Assembly (NCBI GenBank): GCA_003550325.1
Contig: QKWP01000355.1
Span: 9,061 to 73,060, forward strand
Direction of reading: 5' to 3'
Length of the DNA stretch: 64,000 nt
Source: Gigaspora rosea
Lineage: Eukaryota; Glomeromycota; Glomeromycetes; Diversisporales; Gigasporaceae
Part shown: one piece after another, positions 22,174 through 35,200 of the stretch
How the letters are laid out: every line of letters begins with the position of its first letter
Position numbering within the stretch: the stretch's first letter is position 1
Notes under the pieces: model-generated
Databases searched by the model: none
Seen by the model: the letters and a program-made list of their open reading frames with translations, nothing else
What the model was told of the DNA's origin: nothing
Made by a program: the position numbers and the translations under genes

Positions 22174-22936
22174 GGGTGTTCTCAAGCACCTTGTCGGAAC
22201 GGATCTGAGGGTAAATTTTTATTGATAAAAAATAGTTAACGAATCAATTGTATTGATTATTCCAATGAATAAAACACGTGATGAAAGTAGGTCAAAAAGA
22301 AAAAATTTTATAGCGGAAGTTCGTTTAACCGATCAAGGGTATTTACCATTCCAATCAACAAGAGATAGAGGCCCAAAAGTCCTTTTTTTTTTATCATAGA
22401 GTTGCGTTTATTGGTCGAAATGTTTCATTTATTGATTAGAAAAAATAATTGTTCACGTACTTCACTCTTTTTACTTTATCATTATAGATCTCAAAATCAT
22501 TTCCAACGTCGAAGAATTATTACCTTATTTCTTATGCTAAAAATCTGGTGATTTGTAGTAAATTCTGAAAAGGAAGAAACAGGAATTGGAAGTATCGTAG
22601 ATTGCTTTATCCTTTCGCTAGATCCATCGTTTTCTTTTCGATTTGTAAAAACAATAATTGCTAAATTGTAATAGATAAAGATGTTTGCTCGAACATCAAT
22701 TGCAATCAATATTTTTATTACCGGTAATCGTAATACTTGAGCACCAACACGATCATAAATTAATCACATTGAGGAAGATACGTGTGCATATTAGCATATT
22801 AACATCCATGCTACCGGTCTTCAACATTCATACTATTTGTTATCAAAAATGATCCAATTAATTAATAACGCCATAGTGGTTGTGCACTATCTCAATCATT
22901 AGCTAATTACATCGAGCGTGCTGCTTGAGAACACCC
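22174..22936. mobile_element. Probable non-autonomous element with GGGTGTTCTCAAGCA termini
   Basis: GGGTGTTCTCAAGCACC at the left and GTGCTGCTTGAGAACACCC at the right are inverted over about 17 bp and enclose about 760 bp without a coding frame above 70 codons. No target duplication is evident, so the exact ends are uncertain. Confidence 0.5.
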
Positions 22937-25054
22937 AAAATCTACCCTGAATCTATGTTTTAATAATAATAAAATTGGACCTAAATATAAGCTACCCTTT
23001 AATTCCTGTTATCAACACTTAATTGAAATAAGAAGTTCATAAATCAGGTATAAATGGAGATCTTCATAAAGATAATCGGTAATATGCTACAAAATCAAAT
23101 ATACAGATTCGAAAAAGATGGATCCGATTTTAGTAGATAACATTTATGGAATTTTGCTGTATGGCTATCTGGATTATTACCTTCTATCCGGATACAAAAC
23201 TTGCAAACTTACATTACAGATGTTTTCATAAATACTGAGACGGCTGTATATGACCGAATCGATAAGTTACCGTGTCGAAATCAATATCTTATCGATTCGA
23301 TCATCAATTTTTCAAAGTGTCCCAGAATTTATGAAAACAGCGATGTCCAGATGTTTAGTCAAATGACTAATTCAGGTGTAACTTTTATTTTATGTTATGA
23401 AAATCAATTTTATTTGCTTAAATAGAATAATAATTTTAAAAAATAAAATCAACACTATATACCTCGAGGGTTAATTGCTAGTAACTAGTAATAAAACGGT
23501 GACATTTCATAGGGCTGGAGCCTTATGTATTAGGTTTTGAATTTAAATAAAGTTAATACTGCAACTTATATTATCATCAAAATAATTTGCATTATAAGAT
23601 ATTATACACGAAGAATTTTGAAAATATATTATATCAATTAAACATCGCCTTTTGTTGATGAAAGTCTCTAATATTTGATCAAATGTCTCATGAATCATGA
23701 ACCATATCTCAACCATCCTAATCCAAACGCCAAATGCTTATCCTAAAGAGCTTGTTAGTTTAATAACACAACAATAAAGAGCCATTAAGATGATTATTTA
23801 ACACAACCATAAGGAGTTTTTAGAATGATTATTTATCGTTAAATATAAAGAGCTGATAGGATGATTATTTAATACTAATCATTAGAATGATTATTGTTAG
23901 ATGTGATTATTTAACGCTAACAATAATGAGCTGTTAGAATGATTGTTTTTAACACTAATCATAAAGAGTTGTTAGAATTATTGCTTTTGATTTGACTATT
24001 TTGATTTTCACGTATACTCACATGACTGTCATCTTTATTCGATACTATTTTACATCTCGCGTATTTATATAATGGAAATTTGGCGAATATTGGATAAATC
24101 CGTTACCCATCACCACAATATAGTATAATTGAAAAAATGAAACATGCGACTCTAAAAGAACTACTTAAATAATTAATATCATTAATAATAAATATGAATT
24201 ACGTATTATTTTTAATAATCTGTTACGTCAAAAATCGCCCGAGTCATTTTTAAAATGACAACTGTAAAGTACTGAATCTGTGATTGGTACCAGGAGCAAT
24301 TCATATTATATCTGAAGAATAATGTCTTTATGCTTTTGAGGAATCTAGTTAGTGTAAAACACATTGAAAACTGGTAAAGTTGAAATAAAAAATGCACACC
24401 AGAGATACATCTCAACCCGAGAAGTACTATTAGTTATCAATTAATGGTTGCGATTTCTGTTATATAATAATAATACTGTAATTGTTTGGTTGATTAATAT
24501 AAATTATAGTTCTGTAGTTAGTTGATAACTAGTTGATAGCTAACGATTAATTGTAATCGAACCAGTTGATAATAAGTCGATTAGTTGATGAGTTGAAAAG
24601 TTGCCAACTAGTTGGTTTTTTCAATTAACTACCCATAAGGTAAATTACCCGGTATATGAAAAAAATTTTCTATTTAAATTTAGGGTTAGTATTCAAAAAA
24701 GTGTATTTAGATATAAAAATAAGCGCTGAACATTTTTGCTTTAAGATACAGTATTAGCGATTTTAATTTTTTTTTTTCATATAATTAATAATATTTTTTT
24801 AAATTTTATTTACTAGTCTTGATTAAACACATTTCAAATAAATTGTGTACTACAAATTATAATAACAAAATAAATTTTAAATCTTGGTAAATAAAAAGGT
24901 ATAAAAAAAAAAAAAAATTAAAGGGATGATATTAATATAATTTGAATAAGGAAAAAGAATATTAAATGTTTTTTTTTTCTAAATATGAAATAGAAATGTT
25001 TTTATAACATAATTATGTAAAATTCATTAAAAAGATTCAAACGCCAAAAATTAT
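22937..25054. other. Intergenic, with a degenerate tandem repeat at about 23750-23990
   Basis: Between 23750 and 23990 a unit of about 40 bp (GATTATTTAACACTAATCAT, then AAAGAGCTGTTAGAAT) repeats about six times with variation. An open frame at 23201-23425 (74 codons, MQTYITDVFINTETAVYDRI) is preceded by open sequence but resembles nothing I know; I do not call it. Otherwise nothing recognised. Confidence 0.45.
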
Positions 25055-25996
25055 CTAAAACAAAATAACAAAATTTCCGACGAAATAACAAAGAAATGTA
25101 GTAAAAGTCACAAAAAAGAAATTGTCAATAGTAATATGTTCAGCAAAAGATACTTTAGAGGTTGATGTTGCTGGTAAGTTAGAAGTAGTATGCATAGGAG
25201 ATTTAGGAATAGGAGGAGATGGAGTTGATGGAGTTTTAGCAATAGAAGGAGGTGAAGCTGGAGTTTTAGCAATAGGAGGAGGTAAAGCTGAAGTTTTAGC
25301 CATAGGAGATGGAATTGGAGTTTGAATAATAGAAGGTGAATTGACTGTTGCGAAAGGTGCAATTTTAGCAGTTGATTCAGGAAGAGGTGCAGTTGTAGCA
25401 GTTGATTCAGTGAGAGATGAAATTTTATCAGTTGGTTCAGGTAATAGACTAGTAGGCTCTTGACTCGGAGAATATGAAGGACCTTTAATTGGAACAACTG
25501 GATTAACATTAGTTGAAGAAGTCTCTACATCTTGTCTACTATTACCTTTAGATTGATTAGATGGTTCTGTTTCTTGTCTGCTATTGTCTGGTTCTTGCCT
25601 GTAATTGTGATTAGATGGTTCTGGTGGTTCTTGTTCATGTTTACTACTACTTTTAGGTTGATGAGATGGTTCTCCCATTCCTTTAGAAATGTCAGTAGAA
25701 TGTTCACTTTCACTTTCATCATCATCAGGTTGATCCGTAGGTGTAGATTCATCTACAGAAGGTCCCATACCTTTTGCGGATATCATAGCTTCTAGTTGTT
25801 TAACTACTTCTGGGTTAGAAGGTCCCATACCTTTTGCGGATATTATATCTTCTATCTGTTTAACTACTTCTGGATTAACTGGAAATTTGAGGAAGACAGA
25901 CGTATCATTTTTATCAGATTCTTGAGCAACTACATTGCTAGTAGAAACGAAGATAATGACAAAATAAAGAAAGAAGGGAAATTTATTTTGAAACAT
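25055..25996 (-). CDS. Secreted or surface Ser/Thr/Pro-rich protein, possible GPI anchor
   Basis: Intronless frame of 313 codons from the chosen ATG at 25996 (an in-frame ATG at 26029 would add 11 lysine-rich residues and spoil the signal peptide). MFQNKFPFFLYFVIIFVSTS at the N-terminus followed by NVVAQ is a classic signal peptide with an Ala-Gln cleavage site. A 20-residue unit ending ISAKGMGPS is duplicated (residues about 40-80), then comes an acidic Ser/Glu/Gln-rich stretch and a proline-rich region with IAKTPASPPSIAKTP repeats. The last ~25 residues are hydrophobic (FFFVTFTTFLCYFVGNFVIL), suggesting a membrane anchor or GPI-attachment signal. Codon use is biased to AT like the surroundings. 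The pattern fits a cell-wall or apoplastic mucin-like protein; no named family recognised. Confidence 0.72.
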   Translation of the reverse strand: MFQNKFPFFLYFVIIFVSTSNVVAQESDKNDTSVFLKFPVNPEVVKQIEDIISAKGMGPSNPEVVKQLEAMISAKGMGPSVDESTPTDQPDDDESESEHSTDISKGMGEPSHQPKSSSKHEQEPPEPSNHNYRQEPDNSRQETEPSNQSKGNSRQDVETSSTNVNPVVPIKGPSYSPSQEPTSLLPEPTDKISSLTESTATTAPLPESTAKIAPFATVNSPSIIQTPIPSPMAKTSALPPPIAKTPASPPSIAKTPSTPSPPIPKSPMHTTSNLPATSTSKVSFAEHITIDNFFFVTFTTFLCYFVGNFVILF

Positions 25997-26029
25997 GGGT
26001 TTGCTTTTTTTTTTATTCAAGAATAACAA

Positions 26030-27056
26030 GGTAAAAAAAAAAAAAAAAAAATTTCTTCGTTTCGAGAGTTTTATGTTGCTACACGTATAGAAGAAATCTT
26101 ACTATACATTACTTTATCATTAATTGTTTTGAATAATAAACTGGGGGGCGTATTTATAAACATTTTATACATTAACATTAAAAAAATTATCACATTTTTT
26201 TTTTAAAATAAAAGAAACAATTTTATGCCAAATCTAACATAATTGCATTTATGTGCTTTAGTTAAAAAAAAACGAATTAGAAAAAGAAATTATTTAATAA
26301 TAATAATTAAAAAAGGAACACATTTTTTTTTTGATATAAGCAGGTTTATATTAATAAATATTTTCACTTTAATTAAGGGGACTTCAATTATTTTTGTTAA
26401 TTGTTTGATATAATTTTTGATTTTGCAGAAAAAAATTAGAAAAATATACCACTATATAATTTAAAAAGTGCACGGTACAGAACTGAGAACTTGCAAAAAA
26501 AAAAATATATTATCTTTGTTATCATTATATGATAATGCGTATTAAAATTTTACCATTAATAAAGAACATTTTTGAAGATTTAATTTTTTAGTTAGTTCTA
26601 CAAAATGGAAACGACAACAGATATTGTAATTTATTGATTAAAAAGGTTCTTTTTTTGGTCATTATGAATGTATAATAGTATGTATGCGCTTGAAATTGAC
26701 CATTTTTTTTCCAACATACTCTTTACTATATAGTATACCCACGCCTTTTATGTTTTTATATCCCTGATTTTTTAATTGTGATTTAATTTAATGATATGAT
26801 ATAAGATAATAAAAATCGCGGTATTTATATCTCAATAATATTTCGATTTCGACATGAAAATGGTACAATACTGCATTGAAGAAATAAATATAGTGCTCAA
26901 TCTAAAGTTAATGATGTCAAAATTTTTCGAAAAGGTTTAAAAAATGCTTTATTATAATAATAAAGCATTTCTAAAAGTTTTCTATTTTTTTTTTTTTTTG
27001 GTAACTTACCAAAAAAAGAATATTACATAAATACGTAATTTGGTGGCTCTTTAAAA
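26030..27056. other. Intergenic, upstream of the secreted-protein gene
   Basis: The A run at 26033-26052, just upstream of the minus-strand start, lies in the probable promoter region. The rest is AT-rich with an inverted AATAAAGCATT/AATGCTTTATT pair near 26945-26975. No gene seen. Confidence 0.4.
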
Positions 27057-27206
27057 AATTGTCGCTGGAATTTGGAAAATTTTTTGGGGTGTTTTTTAGG
27101 GTTTGGTTGGGATTTAGGGTTTAACGTTGATAATTAAGATCATTAAAGACCCAAATTTCAGCATCAGTCGCGGCAAAAATATATATATATATATATATAT
27201 ATATTT
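27057..27206. repeat. Diverged relative of the GGCTGATGCTGAAG MITE family plus (AT)n
   Basis: TTTCAGCATCAGTCGCGGCAA at the right and TTGTCGCTGG at the left, with a TTAGGGTTTGGTTGGGATTT centre, resemble in order the reverse of the MITE at 55619-55894. A pure AT dinucleotide repeat (27178-27204) adjoins it. The assignment is tentative. Confidence 0.35.
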
Positions 27207-27644
27207 TAATAAAAATTGGTTTTTAAATCGCGCACACCATATGTTTTTATAGATCGAGAAAACCTGCACTCTACATGATAAGCATTGTATTGTATGTACT
27301 GTACATCTCTTATAATATAGATATTATAAAAATATAAGATTGATTTTTGCGTTTAAAAACTTAATGAATTAAATCAGGTTTATTACATATTAAATCTTGT
27401 AGTTATTGACGTTTTTTTGTGTAAAATGTCCAAGACTTTGTTCCATTGACATGAATGTCAACAATGAAAGCAATCAGTAATTACAGAATTAGACTAAATA
27501 CTGATACAATCTAATAGCATCAATCGATCAAACTTTAGATGATGCATGGATGACTGATGTATCCGAGTATTTACAAAGGCTTGAAAAAACGTAGCCGGTG
27601 CACATATCCGTTCAACTTTGTCAATCATCAATGTTTCACACTTA

Positions 27645-27753
27645 CCATAGTTCCGAAATTAAGCACCCTTCTTTTGCATGTAATGCTGGCCGGGATCATA
27701 ATGCAGGCCAGGGGTGCTTATTTTGGGAGGTGCTTAATTTCAGAAATATACGG
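27645..27753. mobile_element. 109-bp MITE with TA duplication
   Basis: The left end CCATAGTTCCGAAATTAAGC pairs with the right end GCTTAATTTCAGAAATATACGG. TA lies immediately outside each end (27643-27644 and 27754-27755). Both ends repeat GGGTGCTTA/AAGCACCC. The CCRTA start resembles the pogo element at 7339. Too small to code for anything. Confidence 0.6.
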
Positions 27754-27890
27754 TAATTGGGGGTATTCTCCAAAGTGTATAAAAAATACTATTCTTCGAG
27801 ATATAACTTTAATATGTAATTTAATCCTTAAAATTGCCCTTGGTACAAATCATAGGGGTATTACTGTATTAGTCAGCACTTACAGCAATA

Positions 27891-28165
27891 CCGTACGGCG
27901 CTGACTAAATTACCTCCTACTATAATACCCCCTATAAAAAGACCCGGGTATAATTCATAGAGTCATAATTCAGGAAATTGAAAAAGACGCGGTTATTATT
28001 CTAGGCATTTAATATATTAATACTTATTAAATTCATATTTAAATTTATATTTAAATCATGTAAACTACTTACCCCGTAATTAGTACCCGGGTGGGTATTA
28101 TTTAAGAAATTTGATGGATTCTGGAATAGTACCCCGAGTACTGTAGTCCAGCGCCGTACGTACGG
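27891..28165. mobile_element. MITE with CCGTACGGCGCTG termini and TA duplication
   Basis: The left end CCGTACGGCGCTGACTAAAT pairs with the right end AGTCCAGCGCCGTACGTACGG, which has a small TACG duplication. TA flanks both sides (27889-27890 and 28166-28167). AATACCCC/GGGTAC words are also inverted inside. About 275 bp, non-coding, probably pogo-mobilised like 7339-10450. Confidence 0.6.
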
Positions 28166-28167
28166 TA

Positions 28168-29212
28168 ATTACCATACTAAGGTCACAAGATTTCAGGCTG
28201 TTATTAAATTATTATTCACGGATATCCGATACGTATCAATGAATTTTTAACAAACACTTCATTATATTTTTTTTTTTGTATATAGACATTATTTCGAAAT
28301 GCATGGATGCATCGAAATCACATAAATGATAGGGCTTTTATTTTGAGGACATCAATGAGCACTTTTGAAGTAAAATATGATTTTTTAAAAGAACCAATTT
28401 TTTTATTTCGCGAAAGTTTTTATATAATAGCATAAGATTTAACTAAAACGCTAACATAAATTTTATAAACTTGGTTAATTATATATAAATCTGATTAAAT
28501 ATTTGATTAAAGAGTTTATTTAATTTGATCTAAGAAGTTATCATTTGTTTTATAAATATACAATTTCTAACTATCGTTATAGGATCTCATTCATGTAAAC
28601 TAATCTATGAAAAGTTAAATAATTTTTCCAATGATGCATCTCATTGGACATCATTGTACATACTTTATCCTAAGGAGATCAAGTATTTTGTCAACATTTG
28701 GTTGGCGGATAAATTTAGCACCGTAAGGTGAATTACATACACCATATCGGATATTATCGTCCTGCAAGTTAATTTACTTTTTATCGTTCTGCGTTTTTTA
28801 TATAAATGTAGTAACCTAAAAATGTATCAAACTTTTTAAATAAATTTTAATTTTCACTAGGAGTGAGATGTAAAATCCTGAAGTGATCTTGATTTCATGC
28901 GGCTAACGTTATAGGTCTCAATTTAGTATAATTAATAATAATATTTTGGACGTTAGGAAACGAAGTTCCGCTTATACAATAAACTCAGATGTAAATCTGG
29001 GTTTTTAAAGTTTTTTTTTACCCTATCACTATTAATATTAATATTACTGTATTAGTGTTATTAGTGTTAGTATTATTCCGATCTATATTAAAAAAAAACA
29101 TAAGCAGGGTTCACTTTGTCATAAAATAATCTTCAGCATAAAGTTTTTCTTGAGAATTCTTAGCATTGTTATAATCAAAAAACAGCAACGTAAAAAGTGA
29201 CACATAACTCTA
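28168..29212. other. Intergenic stretch without a recognised gene
   Basis: AT-rich DNA with a T run near 28268 and short ATTAATATTAATATTA repeats near 29030. No open frame with family resemblance and no clear element ends. Confidence 0.4.
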
Positions 29213-29718
29213 GTGACGGCTGATGCTGATTTTGGCTGATGTTGAATATCATGTGACATTTTGGTCCGGAAATTTCAGATCGGAAAATTTCAAAACAAAC
29301 ATTCGCTTCATAAGAAACAACCTTTAGTGTTCTAACGAAAAGCTTTCCTTGAACAAATTTGCTAATACACCTGCTAACATTTGACCATATTGCAACCACT
29401 AACCCTAACTTAAACGAAGATAAGTTCAATGACTACCTCAACATCATCATCAAAAACCACGTGACCAATGAAAAAAATTCTTTTGGTTCGTTTATGTTAG
29501 GGTTAGTGCCTAGAATTTAGAAGGTTAGAAGGTTATATAGTAAAATTGTTTAGGAAAATTTTTTGTTAGTGCACGAAATGTAGTTTCTTATACAAAATTT
29601 TGAGAAATAAGCAGTTTTTGACAAATGACTGTTTGTTTTGAAATTTCCCGATCTGCAATTTCCGGACCAAAATGTCATGTGATCTTCAGCATCAGCCAAA
29701 ATCAGCATCAGCCGTCAC
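29213..29718. mobile_element. 506-bp MITE with GTGACGGCTGATGCTGA termini
   Basis: The left end GTGACGGCTGATGCTGATT and the right end AATCAGCATCAGCCGTCAC are inverted. The pairing continues inward through TCATGTGACATTTTGGTCCGG and CGGAAATTTC/GAAATTTCC. Its first 17 bp are nearly those of the 276-bp MITE at 55619, but its interior differs, so the two are different members mobilised through the same ends. An open frame of 84 codons on the minus strand inside is not a plausible gene. Confidence 0.75.
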
Positions 29719-31331
29719 AATTATTAAGGTAACTTTCGTTATCTCACGTTATCATTATGATATGATCAACACGTAATCTTGTGATTCCAATTATCTGGTT
29801 AAAACCATTGCGCAGTCTTAGCCTCAATAATAGAACAATCGCACTGCCTTATTCTTTTTCTGAATAATCACAGATAAATAAGGAATAAACAAGTTTGTAT
29901 GTATTATTATATGTATTACTGAGAATAGAGTGGATCTACGAATATATATATATGGCTGTGTAAATAGAATATTCTTCTTTATGAGTAACGATCCGTGTAA
30001 AAGATTTTCTAACAAAATTCGATCAATCTAAATAGAAAATAGTAGGATCATCAAAGCTGGTTTATATATTATATATATAAGATATATAATTTAAATTAAA
30101 ATACTGTGTACGTATGTAGATACTTAACTGTTAACGTTAACGTTAATGTTAATGTTAATGTTAACTGTTAATGTTAATAACTGTTAATGTTTCATTGTTA
30201 AATTTTGTTTCCAATTAAATTATTGGATGTAGTTAAATAATACAAATTATGTTTCAGATAAATTTTATCACATTCCAAACAATTAGTGAGTTATTGTCAA
30301 ATAAAAATAATTTACTAACCAAAGACTTTTTGAATAAACATATACAATAATTAAAATATATTTGATGTGACGTCTTTTATCGTAATGATTAATCACACAA
30401 TTATACTGAATTAAAATGATCCAATTGTTTGATTTATACATGTGATAAATGAAACGCCTCAAAAATGAAATTAACTGATTATCTTTCACATAAAAAAAAT
30501 ATGATTGGATCGGAATCAAAATAATGACATAACTTCCTATTAATCATTACTATTTTTAATCCAAGTCGGTTTTTTTTTTTCTTTTGGGTTCGAACATTTC
30601 GCCAACAATTAAAAGATTAGCCCAATACTAACGCTAACTCTAAATTAGGATTAAACTATCTGCTGCATAAAATATTTTGATTGGTTATCGGAGAAATGGG
30701 TTAATACCATTAATGCCATTAATACCATGTTTTTTTTATTCAAGTATATTTATGCTTTTGTTATATCATAGCTAACTAAGCTTAAAGATGTCATAGTAAA
30801 AAAATTTCGAGTTATAAAGATTTCTATTTTTGTAATTGCTTATCCAATACTTATCATTGAATCACTTAACAAAAAAAATGAAATAAATCACCTTTATAAT
30901 TTATATATAAAAAAAAAAAATTATATATCAATTCTTTACGAAATAGAATTTTTTTTTTTTTTTTAAAACTCGGATAATAATACAGTAATAGGGATGATAG
31001 TTTTAAATCACATCATCTGTGATTAATGAAAGTTAAACAATCGTATAATACACATGTACTGTATTTACGTTACTGAACGTACACAGTCATACGTATACTT
31101 AAATGTCCTAAAACGGGTGGTTTTACCAATTAATAAAATCCATTTTTTCTTATACTTTGGCGTTTTTTTCATAATAAATTATCTCGTGAATCTCTCTACC
31201 ATTGCTATTCCTAAGTGTATCATTAGAAGGTATATAAGGTATATAAGGTAAAATTGATAAAAGACTAAGAGATCAAAAACCGACGGAACCGTTTGTTTTT
31301 TTTTTTCGTACACAAGAATTGGGCTTTACCA
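29719..31331. other. Intergenic and promoter region upstream of Argonaute, with a (GTTAAT)n repeat
   Basis: A GTTAAC/GTTAAT hexamer repeat spans about 30128-30195. The rest is AT-rich with several A and T runs (for example 30952-30966). The last 40 bases before the Argonaute ATG (31332) hold a T9 tract and CGTACACAAGAATTGGGC. No canonical TATA box stands out from the background. Confidence 0.45.
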
Positions 31332-32169
31332 ATGTCAAGGATCCCAATCGCTAAAAGACCCTCAGAGAAGCCTACTAAAGGCACTCCTGTTCCAGTATGG
31401 GCAAATTTTCTACCAATCACAAAGGTATTTTTATATGTATAAAAATGTGTAAAAACTGTTTGATTTTTTTTTTTTTTTTCCTTCTTGTCAAACTAAATGT
31501 TGATTTATTCGTATATAGTTCCAATATCCACAAATTCAATCATATTCTTTAGAGATTACTAATCAGATGAGACAACAAGCAAATAAAAAAGATTCGGAAG
31601 CTGTCTTTCTACAAATGTGTAGAGAAAAAAAATTTGGTGAAAGAGCTTCACCTGCATATGATGGAAATTTAGTATATTCTATCACTGATCTTTGTAATGG
31701 TTCTAAAACTAAACGATTTGAGGTATAATTATATTTAATTGTTTTATTTTATTTTCTAAATCGATTTAATTAAATAAATTAAATTAAAAATTGAATTGAT
31801 TAAAATTAATTGGTTTCTATAGGTTATAGTTCCTGCTCAAGATGACGTTGGTCGTCCAAAACGTTTTACCGCGTTTCTTAAATATGCTCGTCCTTTTGAT
31901 CTTAAAGATATGAGAGAATATATTAAAGAAAATTCTGATCAACCTTGGGATGGAACAATTCAGAATATCTTAATTGTTCTCAACGCGTTTCTTAATTCCA
32001 AGGTTCGAACTCAACATTTAACTCTAGGTAGGAAAGCTATCTTTCCAAAACCTGACGAAAGTAGAAGACGTTTCTTAATTGGAGGTGTTGAACTTTTATC
32101 TGGATTTTGGCAAAGCATTCGTCCTGGATGGAGTATGTTGTAAAATTATTTTATATATAAATATATAAA

Positions 32170-32213
<44 letters not shown>

Positions 32214-35200
32214 GTTTCTTTCTTTTATCTCGTGACTGAATATTAAATAGATCAATTACTTATCAATGTTGATATATGTCACGCTACTTATTATCCAAGT
32301 GGTCCTATGTTGGATGTTATTCCTAAAGTTCTTCGTCAAGGAAATAAAGAAAAATCAAAAGATGATTTGCGACGTGGACTTTCTAGACAAGAAATTGAAA
32401 TTATATCGAAATTTTTCAAAGATGTTAATGTAACAACTAGGGATCGGGCTTATAATGGAATAAAGCCAAAACATAAAGTCATACAAATTACTCCTAAATC
32501 TGCTGATGAAATAATCATTTATGGGAAAAGAATTAGTGTCACTCAACAGTATAAGAATGATGGTATTAATTTACAATACCCCATGCTTCCCTGTGTCCAT
32601 GCAAAAAAACCAAGAGTCGGAGATGTATACTTACCTTTAGAAATTTGTGTTGTGATCTCTGGTAGTTTTTTGTTTTACTTTTTGTCTTCTTATTGTCTTC
32701 TTATTGTCTTCTTATTGCTTTATTATTACTTCTAATTGCCTTATTATTACCTTCTTATTGGTTTGATCTTTTCTCTTTTAATTTATGTTCTTATTAGGTC
32801 AAAAATATAGCTCTGAAATTCTAAATCAGGCTCAATTACGTGACATGATTGAGAAAACTGCTGCTAAACCAGCTGATAGATTTGAAAAAATTGCTTGGGC
32901 AAATAGAGCTATTTATCAACATTCTGCTGATGAAGCCTTACGATCTATTAAAATGGAAGTTGGTCAACAATTTGTTCAATTACAATGTAATTTATTATAA
33001 TTTTGTTTTATTATATATTGTATTATTAAATTTTTATTAATGTTAATTTATTTTCGTATTTTACTTTCATTAGCTCGAGTACTCCCTGCTCCAAAATTAA
33101 TTTCACACGAAGATTCAGAAATTACTCCTCAATTAGGTTCTTGGGATTCTAAAAGATTTATTAGGGTATATTTACATCTTTTTTCTTAATAACAATAAAA
33201 CACATACATATATATTAAACCTTTTGGTTTATATTAGGGTGCTGACCTGTACAATTGGTCTGTTGTTGTATTTGAAGATCCAAAAATTTTACCTATTAAA
33301 CAGGTCCAAGCTGCATTGAAGATATTGATGGAGGCATTAGAAATAAAAGGCTTGGAAAGTATTTAAAAAAATTCTTTTTTTTTATATTACTATTTTAGAA
33401 TTAACATTTGAATTAACATTATTATTATTATTTTTATTAATTTATTTTATTTATTTATTTTTTTACTTAAATAGAATGTACAAAATAAAACACCTAACAT
33501 CTCCTATGGTAATCCACAGGGAGGCTATGAGAAAGTAAAGATATAGTTTTAATTAATTTTAATTAATTTTAATTTGTTTTAATTATTACTAAATTAATAT
33601 AAAAGCTTATTAAATTAATTTTATTTATTTGTTATTGTTATTGTTATTGATAAAAGTCATTAGCAATTGCTGCTCAAAATGCAAGAGTTAACCGAGATAA
33701 ACCACCTCAATTAATTATTTGTGCCGTTCAAAGAAAAATAAATGGCTCTTCTGGAATACATCCACAAATTAAAAAAATTTGTGGTATTGATTTGGGTGTA
33801 GTATCACAATGTGTTATTGCTGGAAATATGAAAGGTGATATCATAAAGTGGAGACAGATTTGTGGAAATATTGCTCTGAAAATTAATGGAAAATTAGGTG
33901 GAAAGAATTACTCATTGGCTAAGAACGAACTCAAATTCAAGGCAGAAAAAAGAGTAAAAACAGAAAAAATCATAAACTTATATGAGTTATATATATATAC
34001 ACACACATATGTAATGTTTATTTTTTTTTTCTTTTTATTTTATTTTTAGCATATGGTATTTGGTGCTGATGTCTTCCATCCTGGTAGAGAGGACAAGAAA
34101 GGTCGTCCATCTGTGGCTGCTGTTTGTGCTTCAATGGATGCCACAACAACTACATATGTTTCCCGTTATCGTATGAATAAAACTTTGAAAAATGAAATAA
34201 TAGAGACAATTGATGATATGGCCATAGAATTACTTGAAGAATTCAAAAAAAGAAATGGTGCTCTTCCTGATCAAATTATATTCTATCGTGATGGTGTCGC
34301 AGAAGGCCAATTCGAGAAAGTCATGAATGAAGAAGTTGAGTTGCTAAAACGTGCTTTCAATAAGTTTTATTCTCCAAAGCCTCCTCCAAAACTTACATTT
34401 ATTATCGTACAAAAACGTCATCATGCTCGGTAAATTATTATTTATATTAATTATTATGTTATTCTAAAAATTATCTTTTCATTGCTAATAATATCAAATT
34501 GTTTTTTATAGATTTATGCCTGTTGATTCGAAAAATTCTGGTCCTAATGGAAGTGGAAATTGTCTCCCAGGAACTGTGGTTGATTCCGGTATTGTGGTAC
34601 CTCAATACTTTAGCTTTTGTAAGCATAATTTATATATATATATATTACTGTATTACTGTATTAGGATTCAGCTATTATCAAATTTTAGTAACTCTAATTC
34701 ACATATTATAGATTTACAATCACATGCCAGCCCGCTTGGAACTGCAAGATCAACATACTACCATGTGATATTGAACGAAGGTGATTTTTCGGCTGACGAG
34801 ATGTATGAATTAACGTATAAGTTATGCTTTTTGTCCGTTAGGTAATTCCTATATTCCATATTTTTCATTATTTTTTTTTTTTTTAACGATTATAAATTAA
34901 TTAAATTTTTTTTATAAAATTGACTTTTTTTTAAGATGTAATCTATCCATTTCTCATGTAACTCCTGTACATTATGCTCACCATATCGCAAATCAAGCAA
35001 AACATTTTGTTACATTTGATGAAATCGTGGATGATTTCGGTGGTCGTGGCGGTAGAGGTGGTAGAGGTGGTAGGGGCAGAGGTCGTGGAGGCCGCGGAGC
35101 TCGTGGAGGTCGTGGTGGCCGCGGTGGCGGAAGAGGTGGTAGTCCTCTCGAACCTGGTGAACGTCCAAAAGTTTTGAACGGAGATTGGCAACGCGTTAAA

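Noticed and set aside
23201..23425. 74-codon plus-strand frame preceded by open sequence
   Set aside because: Contains an internal GAATCGATAAG/CTTATCGATTC hairpin and resembles no protein I know; too short to support.
25122..25325. 67-codon plus-strand frame rich in Gly and Val
   Set aside because: Antisense of the proline-rich part of the secreted protein.
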